14,439 nt of DNA, taken from contig JAHZBJ010000049.1 in NCBI GenBank assembly GCA_019423445.1, positions 1 to 14,439 of the forward strand, in the 5' to 3' direction. The position numbers were made by a program, and so were the translations under genes. This stretch comes from Oscillospiraceae bacterium (GTDB lineage Bacteria > Bacillota > Clostridia > Oscillospirales > Ruminococcaceae). Below, piece by piece: positions 6,682 to 11,920 of the stretch; position 1 is the stretch's first letter, and each line of letters starts with the position of its first letter. The notes under the pieces were generated by a model. That model was not told where the DNA came from. It ran no database searches and worked only from the letters and a program-made list of their open reading frames with translations.

Positions 6682-7040
6682 ACATCGCCGTTTGTGAAAA
6701 CAATGTAGTATCGGCAGAGCGGTTGTGCAGCTGGATTGAGCAGTATTGCAGGCTTTACCAGGTACCGGCCGTTTTGAGGTGCTTTTTCTCGGCTGCTGAA
6801 TTTTTCGCCCACGGTGAACGATTTGATATTGTCTACTTTTGCGCCGGCGGCAGTGCTGGGTTTTGTCAGGCCCGGCAGCTGCGGGAGCGGGATCCCCAGT
6901 GCAGGATCATTCTGGTAGACGATACTCAGGAGTTCGCCGTAAAAGGAATGCATCTGCATTGCACTGACTTCATTCTCCGTCCGGTGGAGTTCCGGCATAT
7001 AGTCCGAAGTATGGATTTCGCTCTGAGAACGGGAATATGA
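6678..7040 (+). CDS. Stand-alone pseudo-receiver protein (degenerate LytTR-type regulator)
   Basis: 120 aa from GTG 6678, with GGAGGTG at 6667-6673. The fold pattern is that of a response-regulator receiver: MNIAVCEN (beta1), IVYFCAGGSAGF (beta3), RIILVDD (beta4), CTDFILRPVEF (beta5). Key residues are altered. The acidic pair is E7-N8, the phospho-acceptor Asp position reads Cys55, and the conserved Lys before Pro is Arg (LRPVE). Phosphotransfer therefore looks impossible. No LytTR output domain follows; the protein stops where the linker would begin. It may be a phosphorylation-independent protein-binding module, or a truncated regulator in decay. It is interlocked with a 26-aa frame upstream (GTGA) and a 51-aa frame downstream (ATGA). 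Base composition is intermediate between the GC-rich left flank and the AT-rich MATE segment. Confidence 0.7.
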   Translation: MNIAVCENNVVSAERLCSWIEQYCRLYQVPAVLRCFFSAAEFFAHGERFDIVYFCAGGSAGFCQARQLRERDPQCRIILVDDTQEFAVKGMHLHCTDFILRPVEFRHIVRSMDFALRTGI

Positions 7041-7192
7041 TGGGGCGGGAAAGGAAAAGCCGACAATGTGGGAAAACGCATGGTGGGTTTATCGTTGGCA
7101 CTTGTCTAGTGCTGATTGTTTCGCAGGTTATATCAAATATAGATAAAAACAAAATAAATGACAGAAAGCAGAAAAACATTTTTAAATTATAA
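7037..7192 (+). CDS. 51-aa single-helix membrane peptide
   Basis: ATG 7037 overlaps the stop of the pseudo-receiver gene in an ATGA junction, and the frame runs to TAA 7190-7192. It has a basic N terminus (MMGRERKSRQCGK), one hydrophobic segment at about residues 16-35 (GGFIVGTCLVLIVSQVISN), then a charged tail (DKNKINDRKQKN). This layout (basic N-end, one helix, hydrophilic tail) is loosely like the start of DivIC/FtsB septum proteins, but there is no coiled coil and the resemblance may be chance. Composition shifts from GC-rich to AT-rich within it, so it may be a gene truncated at an insertion junction. The stop codon is the first part of the MarR palindrome. No own ribosome site is obvious; coupling would be needed. 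Confidence 0.4.
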   Translation: MMGRERKSRQCGKTHGGFIVGTCLVLIVSQVISNIDKNKINDRKQKNIFKL

Positions 7193-7211
7193 TTGCGTGC
7201 GCACGCAATTA
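7190..7211. promoter_or_regulatory. 22-bp perfect palindrome, candidate MarR operator
   Basis: TAATTGCGTGC (7190-7200) is followed directly by its exact reverse complement GCACGCAATTA (7201-7211). It lies 31 bp before the marR start and covers the putative -35 box. Size, symmetry and position fit a dimeric MarR repressor site for autoregulation. Direct binding is inferred, not shown. Confidence 0.75.
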
Positions 7212-7221
7212 GATATATACT
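7193..7221 (+). promoter_or_regulatory. Candidate marR promoter overlapping the palindrome
   Basis: TTGCGT (7193-7198) and TATACT (7216-7221) with a 17-bp spacer would start transcription near 7228, giving a very short leader that begins at the AGGAGG ribosome site. An alternative -10, TATAAT at 7188-7193, also touches the palindrome but lacks a -35. Either way a repressor bound at 7190-7211 would block RNA polymerase. Confidence 0.5.
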
Positions 7222-7241
7222 GTATAGAGGAGGCGAAAGAT

Positions 7242-7691
7242 ATGAGGATGCTGAAATGGCTGTCTGTAGTAGATCGGTTTGTAAAAACCTATCTGGATAA
7301 TCAACTTGCGCCATTGGGAATAAACAGTAGTCAACATATGTATCTTTTGAAAATATGCGATCAGCCAGGAATACTGCAGGATTCTTTTTTAAACAGTTTT
7401 TATGTGCATCCAAGTAATATCGTTCGTACTTTAGCGGTTTTGGAAAAAAACGGTTTCCTCACCAAAGAGCCCTGCAAGAAGGACAAAAGAACCTGGCATC
7501 TTTATCCAACACAAAAAGCATTGGATATCGCCGCTCAAATTCGCGCCATCTGTGACAGAACAGAGGCGGTTTTGACCGATGAACTATCTGATGCTCAACG
7601 GAGAGAATTTGGGGATTTGTTGCTCCAGACAGGGAAACGGATTACAAGAGAATTGAATGTTGAGCGTTTGGAGGACGAATTTGATGAATGA
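7242..7691 (+). CDS. MarR family transcriptional regulator
   Basis: 149 aa from ATG 7242, with AGGAGG (7228-7233) 8 nt upstream. The in-frame ATG at 7158 would translate through the palindrome and is rejected. The winged-helix core is clear: helices around LAPLGINSSQHMYLLKIC, recognition-helix region FYVHPSNIVRTLAVLEKNGFLTKEP (about 52-76), then the wing KKDKRTWHLYPTQKAL with the D-x-R motif. This arrangement is typical of dimeric MarR repressors. It overlaps the MATE gene by 8 nt, so it most likely represses itself and the pump and is released by a small ligand; that regulation is inferred from family and layout. Codon use is AT-rich, matching the pump and unlike the flanks. Confidence 0.92.
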   Translation: MRMLKWLSVVDRFVKTYLDNQLAPLGINSSQHMYLLKICDQPGILQDSFLNSFYVHPSNIVRTLAVLEKNGFLTKEPCKKDKRTWHLYPTQKALDIAAQIRAICDRTEAVLTDELSDAQRREFGDLLLQTGKRITRELNVERLEDEFDE

Positions 7692-9066
7692 AAATCCATT
7701 GGGATTCGAAAGAATTTCTAAACTTCTAAAAGAATTTGCGCTTCCGAGCATTACGGCGACTTTGGTGAGCTCGCTGTACAATATTGTAGATCAGGTTTTT
7801 ATTGGCCAAGGTGTAGGGTATCTGGGAAATGCGGCAACCAATGTTTCTTATCCATTATCCACAATCTGTCTGGCGATATCCCTTTTGCTGGGCATCGGCA
7901 GTGCTTCACGGTTTTCAATTTACTTAGGGCAGAAGGAGCCGGAACGTGCAGCCTCTCTGTTTGGAAACGGGGTCTTTTTGATGACGGTCGCCGGGATTCT
8001 CTATCTACTGCTGGGGGAAGGATTCTTGCCCCAGCTTTTATGGGTTTTTGGAGCTACGGATGAAGTTATGCCGTTTGCCCTACAGTACGCCGGAGTCACG
8101 CTGTTAGGGATGCCATTTCTGATTCTTACAAACGGTATCAGCAATTTAATCCGTGCAGACGGCAGCCCAAGATACTCGATGGTCTGTATGGTGGCCGGAG
8201 CAATTGCCAATACAATTTTGGATCCGATTTTTATTTTTGTTTTCCGGTGGGAAGTTTTTGGAGCGGCATTGGCTACTGTTTTGGGGCAGATTCTTTCCTT
8301 CACCCTTGCAGTCCGCTATTTGTGGAACTTCCGTACAATCAAATTAACAAAAGAGTGTTTTAAAATTGATATGCGGGATAATTTGTATACGCTCTATATG
8401 GGAACAAGCAGCTGCCTCAACCAGGTTGCCATTACAATTGTTCAAATTGTTTTGAACAACTCGTTGACCTATTATGGAGCTCTTTCGGCCTATGGAAAAG
8501 AAATACCCTTAGCAGCTTGTGGGATCGTAATGAAAACAAATGCCATACTGCTTTCCATTATTGTGGGGATTTCCCAGGGCGTTCAGCCCATTATCGGATA
8601 CAACTTTGGAGCTGAAAAATACGACAGAGTCAAACAGGCATATCGATTGGCTATTCAATGGAATTTCGTCGTTTCGGCCATCGGTTTTTGTTTGTTCCAA
8701 TTCTTCCCCAGGCAGATCGTGTCCATATTCGGTAACGGAGATCCACTTTATTATGAATTTGCGGTATTGTTTATGCGGACATTTCTGTTTATGGTCCTTG
8801 TAAACGGGGTACAACTGCTTTCATCGAATTTTTTTACGGCAATTGGAAAAGCGCTGAAAGGATTGCTGTTGTCTTTGACACGGCAGGTATTCTTTCTAAT
8901 CCCGTTGATTTTGATTCTCCCACTGAGGTTTGGAATTTTCGGTGTGCTGCTAGCTGGGCCTATAGCTGACTTTATTGCCTTTGTGCTTTCCTTGATCTTG
9001 GTACACAAAGAATTCAAATATTTGGATACCAAAAGCGCTTATGCAACGAATAAGACACCTATTTAG
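7684..9066 (+). CDS. MATE family multidrug efflux transporter
   Basis: 460 aa from ATG 7684, inside the end of marR, with GGAGG (7670-7674) 9 nt upstream; the longer frame from 7657 lies wholly within marR and is rejected. About twelve hydrophobic segments are visible. MATE hallmarks include ALPSITATLVSSLYNIVDQVFIG near the N terminus, GNGVFLM, LIRADGSPRYSM (about 153-164), ANTILDPIFIF (about 177-187), and in the second half IVGISQGVQPIIGYNFGAEKYDRVK (about 290-314). These fit the MepA/DinF-type branch of prokaryotic Na+- or H+-coupled drug exporters of the cytoplasmic membrane. Substrate cannot be predicted. The gene ends 17 bp from the convergent histidine kinase gene, with no space for a terminator. 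Confidence 0.93.
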   Translation: MNENPLGFERISKLLKEFALPSITATLVSSLYNIVDQVFIGQGVGYLGNAATNVSYPLSTICLAISLLLGIGSASRFSIYLGQKEPERAASLFGNGVFLMTVAGILYLLLGEGFLPQLLWVFGATDEVMPFALQYAGVTLLGMPFLILTNGISNLIRADGSPRYSMVCMVAGAIANTILDPIFIFVFRWEVFGAALATVLGQILSFTLAVRYLWNFRTIKLTKECFKIDMRDNLYTLYMGTSSCLNQVAITIVQIVLNNSLTYYGALSAYGKEIPLAACGIVMKTNAILLSIIVGISQGVQPIIGYNFGAEKYDRVKQAYRLAIQWNFVVSAIGFCLFQFFPRQIVSIFGNGDPLYYEFAVLFMRTFLFMVLVNGVQLLSSNFFTAIGKALKGLLLSLTRQVFFLIPLILILPLRFGIFGVLLAGPIADFIAFVLSLILVHKEFKYLDTKSAYATNKTPI

Positions 9067-9083
9067 ATTTGTGGTTGCCGCTT

Positions 9084-9872
9084 TCATTTGTCAGAACGGG
9101 GGCAGACTGGTTCTTGGGCTGTCTGAGAGTCGGGTGAGACCTCATTGTGTTGGGGTTCTGTTGTGGGGGAGTGCAGAAGAAAGACCGAAGCCCGGAATTC
9201 GCCGTTCTCAACAGTGAATTCCGCCTTGCCTCCGTAGCGCTGAGCAACCTTCCGAACAGTAGCAAGGCCGATTCCGAAGCGTCCGGGGGATTTGCTGGAA
9301 AGGTAACGTCCGTTAAGGATTCGGAGAGGGCGGGTACAGGTGTTGCCTACCACCAGGGAAAAGTATCCCGGGGTAGAGACGCTCCGAGCTCGCAGCCAGC
9401 CTCCTCCCTCCCGCTGGAGGGCCTCCAGACTGTTTTCCAGCAGGTTGCCAATTACCAGGCATAGGTCGGGGATCACCTCTTCCCAGGACTGGGGTGGAGT
9501 GATCCTAAGGTCTGCTTGGAAGCCCATGGACCGGGCGCGTTCCAGGTAGTGGCGCTCCAGGGCGGAGACAACCCAGTTTTCCCCGCCGGTTGCCGGGTCA
9601 GATTCCAGGGCCCATTGAAGAGAGGCGGAGGCCTCCTGGGGGAGCTGGGGAGAGTCTGCAAGGATCAGATAATGACGGAGATCATGGCGCAGCTGCCGCA
9701 GCTGCGCCATGTCACTTTGGGCGAGCTGAGCCCCCATCTGAAGAAAACTGCGCAGGTGTCGGTTTTCTTCTGTTTCCCGGCGGAGATCCCTGCTCAGGCG
9801 CTGCAGCCGAATCAGAAGCCACAGGATAACGCCTGCGGCCAGGAGCACGAGAATGACATTGAGATTCTTCAT
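9084..9872 (-). CDS. Minimal GHKL (AgrC/LytS-like) sensor histidine kinase
   Basis: 262 aa from ATG at 9872, overlapping the stop of the upstream response regulator by 4 nt (ATGA). One hydrophobic segment (about residues 5-22, VILVLLAAGVILWLLI) is followed by a charged helix and then the H-box QLRQLRHDLRHYL with probable phospho-acceptor H63. The HATPase_c domain follows: N-box VIGNLLENSLEAL (about 140-152) and G-box GRFGIGLATVRKVAQRYGG (197-215). It lacks the usual multi-helix or extracellular sensing region, so signal input must come from the lone helix or a partner protein. After about residue 232 comes a 30-residue polar tail (beginning LHSPTTEPQHNEV) unlike family ends, perhaps produced when the AT-rich segment landed next to it. 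It should phosphorylate the cognate LytTR regulator encoded just upstream. Confidence 0.88.
   Translation of the reverse strand: MKNLNVILVLLAAGVILWLLIRLQRLSRDLRRETEENRHLRSFLQMGAQLAQSDMAQLRQLRHDLRHYLILADSPQLPQEASASLQWALESDPATGGENWVVSALERHYLERARSMGFQADLRITPPQSWEEVIPDLCLVIGNLLENSLEALQREGGGWLRARSVSTPGYFSLVVGNTCTRPLRILNGRYLSSKSPGRFGIGLATVRKVAQRYGGKAEFTVENGEFRASVFLLHSPTTEPQHNEVSPDSQTAQEPVCPRSDK
9683..9711. repeat. Near-perfect inverted repeat inside the kinase H-box codons
   Basis: CATGGCGCAGCTG (9683-9695) and CAGCTGCGCCATG (9699-9711) are exact 13-bp reverse complements around CCG. On the coding strand it encodes MAQLRQLRH leading into the H-box. It can form a very stable mRNA hairpin. It may simply reflect the repeated QLR-QLR codons. 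Confidence 0.7.
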
Positions 9873-10600
9873 GTTTGAGACCACGCTTTTATGTAGGTCC
9901 AGTCGATGAACTGGCTTCGAATGCGGGAGATATTGGAAGAACTGATGGGCACCAGGGTTTGGTCCAGCATTCGGAAATCGTTGCCTTCGATTCCTTCCAC
10001 ATGGTTCAGATTGACCAAAAAACTTCGATGGCAGCGTAGAAAATCCGGGCTGTCGATGGTAGCTTCCAGGTCGTCCAGACCGCGGCGGGTCACCACCGTT
10101 CCTCGAGGGGTGTGGATACGGGATTGGTGGCCGAAGACGTCCACATAGCGGATGGAAGAGAGGGGGAATTTCTGCCACTCCCCTTCGGAATAGACGGAAA
10201 GAAGCCGGAGGGACTCGGGAATATGAGAGAAGAACCATTCCAGACAGGTGGATACATCCTCTTCCTGGAAGGGCTTTACCAGGTAATCGGAAGCCCGGAC
10301 CTCAAAACTCTCCAGGCCATGATCCTGGCTGGTGGTGGCGAAAATGATGGAGAGGTTATTTCCAGCGGCCCGGATACGGCGAGCTGTCTCGACGCCGGAG
10401 AGACCGGGCATATAGATGTCTAGAAAAAGCAGGTGGATGGGCTCCGGTTCCTGGAGAGCGGCCAGCAAACTTTCGCCGCTGGAGAAAAGCCGGAGATGGA
10501 TGGAAAGCCCCTCCCGGCGTGCATAGGACTGTACCATCCTGGCAAGGTTGACCCGTTCGGTTTTCAGATCGTCGCAGATGGCAATGGTGAATTTTGACAC
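9869..10600 (-). CDS. LytTR family response regulator (canonical)
   Basis: 243 aa from GTG at 10600, with AAAGGAGG about 8 nt upstream. The receiver (1-125) has the complete phosphorylation set: D10-D11 (AICDD), D61 (LFLDIYMPG), T89/T90 (FATTS) and K109 (LVKPF). The LytTR DNA-binding domain (about 135-240) shows IRYVDVFGHQSRIHT and FLRCHRSFLVNLNHV. Family members bind paired short motifs in promoters and often control peptide signalling, bacteriocins or surface functions. It overlaps its kinase by 4 nt. A 39-nt gap separates it from the preceding regulator, and a 6-bp hairpin (GCGGAT/ATCCGC, 10619-10640) sits across that regulator's stop, which could tune relative expression. No target sites could be identified in the window. 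Confidence 0.93.
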   Translation of the reverse strand: MSKFTIAICDDLKTERVNLARMVQSYARREGLSIHLRLFSSGESLLAALQEPEPIHLLFLDIYMPGLSGVETARRIRAAGNNLSIIFATTSQDHGLESFEVRASDYLVKPFQEEDVSTCLEWFFSHIPESLRLLSVYSEGEWQKFPLSSIRYVDVFGHQSRIHTPRGTVVTRRGLDDLEATIDSPDFLRCHRSFLVNLNHVEGIEGNDFRMLDQTLVPISSSNISRIRSQFIDWTYIKAWSQT

Positions 10601-10639
10601 AGGACTTTCCTCCTTTCGGCGGATTTGGGAAAGTATCCG

Positions 10640-11311
10640 CTATTCTCCGTATCGCAGCCGACAGAACCGGCGGTAGTCCTCCAGAACACTGGCTTTGTTC
10701 CCCCGGCCAAGGGAGATTTCAGTGCCGTCGGTTAAAAAAAGGCTGTTTCCGGAGATCTCCTGGACACAGGCAAGATTTACTACGAAACTGCGCTGGCACC
10801 GGGTGAAGATGGTCTTGGGTAGGCGCTGTTCCAGACGGTACAGGGGTTCCCGGGCGGAAATGCTCTGGTGTGAGGTGTGAATCAAACAGCCCCGGCGGGT
10901 GCCTTCCACCCAGATGAGATTTTTAAAGGGGATGCCGATCCGGACCCGGTCGCTGAGGATCTCCAGCCGCAGGAGGGAGGAGAACCAGAGACTGGCGCAG
11001 CGGAGCATGGCATCCCACAGATTGTTCATGGAGATAGGTTTTTGCAGAAAACCGGTTGGATGGAAAGAGTAGCTGTCAATGGCCTTCTGAGGATCTCTGG
11101 AACAGAGGAAAAGGGCGGAGTCCGGGTCCCGAAAGACGGGAGGATAACCGGGGCCATCCAGATCCCAGAAGATGATGGAGGAACCCGAAAGGGGTGGGTT
11201 CTCATCCGCGGAAATGTCCATAGAGACGCAGCAAATTTCCATCCAGTTCCGGAGCATACCCCATAGGGCAGCTTGTTCTGCCAAGTCGTGGAAATGAATT
11301 GAAATCCCCAC
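10640..11311 (-). CDS. LytTR response regulator with incomplete receiver
   Basis: 223 aa. The start is GTG at 11311: AAGGAG precedes it by about 9 nt, whereas the nearby ATG (11316) is in another frame. The LytTR domain (about 115-220) is convincing: NLIWVEGTRRGCLIHT, FTRCQRSFVVNLACV, LGRGNK. The N-terminal half is a short, divergent receiver. IIFWDLDGP supplies the phospho-acceptor D50 and LQKPI the conserved K91, but the acidic pair near the N terminus is reduced to HFHDL (D9 only) and the segment between beta1 and beta3 is shortened. Phosphorylation might be weak or absent. It is followed at 39 nt by a canonical LytTR regulator and its kinase; the two regulators are clearly different proteins and not a recent duplication. 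It may act as a competitor, heterodimer partner or phosphorylation-independent regulator of the same targets. Confidence 0.85.
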   Translation of the reverse strand: MGISIHFHDLAEQAALWGMLRNWMEICCVSMDISADENPPLSGSSIIFWDLDGPGYPPVFRDPDSALFLCSRDPQKAIDSYSFHPTGFLQKPISMNNLWDAMLRCASLWFSSLLRLEILSDRVRIGIPFKNLIWVEGTRRGCLIHTSHQSISAREPLYRLEQRLPKTIFTRCQRSFVVNLACVQEISGNSLFLTDGTEISLGRGNKASVLEDYRRFCRLRYGE

Positions 11312-11387
11312 TGCATCTTACTCCTTTCCAGCTGCCGGCGGCCCTGGGAGGGAGAGCCGGGTGTCTTCTCGTTGATAGTAAGTGGTC

Positions 11388-11759
11388 TTACAGGTGCGCC
11401 GTCCCTTTTTGGCTGTCCGGTTTCCCCAGGACTTTTGCTTCATTCTCAGAGGTACCGTCGGATTTGGGGCTGGAGCACCACCGCTTTTTTTCATGGCCGC
11501 ACACTCCGATCCAGGTGTGAGAGGCCGCGGGGCGGAAAAACCGGCAGGAGCTGCAGTCCAGACATTCGCCGCCGTCATCTGCCTCGGCATAGGAGCAGGC
11601 GTCTTCCCCCGAAAAAAGGACAGGGTAGCCTTCGGGAGTGCGGACCGGGTTGCTGATAAAATCCGGATACATTTCGATATACATTCCGGAGAGGGCATCA
11701 TAGCGCAAAGGAATTTCCAGGACGACCCCTTCAAATTCGTAATGCCGTTTTTTCTCCAT
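11388..11759 (-). CDS. Cys-rich hypothetical protein heading the LytTR operon
   Basis: 123 aa from ATG at 11759, chosen because GGGGAGGG lies about 7 nt upstream; the in-frame ATG 15 codons earlier has no ribosome site. The first 50 residues are ordinary (EFEGVVLEIPLRYDALSGMYIE, then DFISNP and TPEGYPVLFSGEDA). Next comes a cluster C55-x10-C66-x2-C69-x2-C72-x14-C87, with H89 (CGHEKKR) close by, which looks like a metal (zinc or Fe-S) or disulfide site. The C-terminal 30 residues are low-complexity. There is no signal peptide or membrane segment. I do not recognise a named family. It is transcribed ahead of two LytTR regulators and a kinase with no promoter visible in the 76-nt gap, so it may provide the sensing function the kinase lacks; that is inference. 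Confidence 0.7.
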   Translation of the reverse strand: MEKKRHYEFEGVVLEIPLRYDALSGMYIEMYPDFISNPVRTPEGYPVLFSGEDACSYAEADDGGECLDCSSCRFFRPAASHTWIGVCGHEKKRWCSSPKSDGTSENEAKVLGKPDSQKGTAHL

Positions 11760-11813
11760 CTGCCACCCTCCCCTGCCCGTCAAATACAGGTGAGACCAAT
11801 CCATCCTGATTTC

Positions 11814-11841
11814 AATATAGCACGATTTTTTTTCTTTGAAA
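11814..11841 (-). promoter_or_regulatory. Candidate promoter of the Cys-protein/LytTR operon
   Basis: On the minus strand, an extended -10 TGCTATATT (11822-11814) is preceded by a weak -35 TTTCAA (11841-11836) at 16 bp. Transcription would start near 11807, giving a 48-nt leader. The -35 lies in one arm of the inverted repeat 11827-11863, which suggests control by a protein binding there. Confidence 0.45.
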
Positions 11842-11863
11842 TCACCCGTTTCAAAGAAAAAAA
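11827..11863. repeat. 15-bp perfect AT-rich inverted repeat (possible operator)
   Basis: TTTTTTTCTTTGAAA (11827-11841) pairs exactly with TTTCAAAGAAAAAAA (11849-11863) around TCACCCG. In both directions the T-run is on the 5' side and the A-run on the 3' side, so it is not itself a terminator. A further TGATTTCAA (11807-11815) is inverted relative to TTGAAATCA (11836-11844), so the motif TTGAAA recurs three times around the promoter. Confidence 0.6.
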
Positions 11864-11896
11864 GAACTATGTCTGGGGATTCCCACAGGCATAGTC
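11857..11896 (-). terminator. Intrinsic terminator of the LuxR-type gene
   Basis: On the minus strand an imperfect hairpin (ACTATGCCTG.GGGA paired with TCCCCAGACATAGT; plus positions 11866-11895, one bulge and one G-T pair) is followed directly by TCTTTTTTTC. It lies 16 nt after the regulator's stop codon. The T-run is shared with the inverted repeat next to it. Confidence 0.8.
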
Positions 11897-11897
11897 C

Positions 11898-11920
11898 TTA
11901 GCGCAGTGTGTTTAGCGCAG
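11898..11920. repeat. Short direct repeat at the LuxR-type stop codon
   Basis: TTAGCGCAG occurs at 11898-11906 and 11912-11920, 14 bp apart. The second copy encodes the last codons and stop (LR*) on the minus strand; the first repeats the same nine bases just beyond the gene. Probably a small slippage duplication. Confidence 0.5.

Larger units (their letters stand above)
7085..9066. other. AT-rich segment carrying marR-MATE, probably acquired
   Basis: From about 7085 to the MATE stop the sequence is visibly much richer in A/T than both flanks, with codons such as AAA, ATT, TTT and GAA replacing the GC-ending codons of the neighbours. The left limit is gradual within the 51-aa frame; the right limit is abrupt at 9066-9084. 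No integrase, transposase or flanking direct repeat was found, so the mechanism of entry is unknown. Confidence 0.55.

Noticed and set aside
7158..7241. N-terminal extension of MarR from ATG 7158
   Set aside because: It reads through the operator-like palindrome and the candidate promoter; ATG 7242 has a proper AGGAGG site.
11318..11734. Alternative minus-strand frame ending at the ribosome site of the incomplete-receiver regulator
   Set aside because: It overlaps the Cys-cluster gene in another frame, lacks a ribosome site and has low-complexity content; the 11388-11759 frame has better initiation signals.
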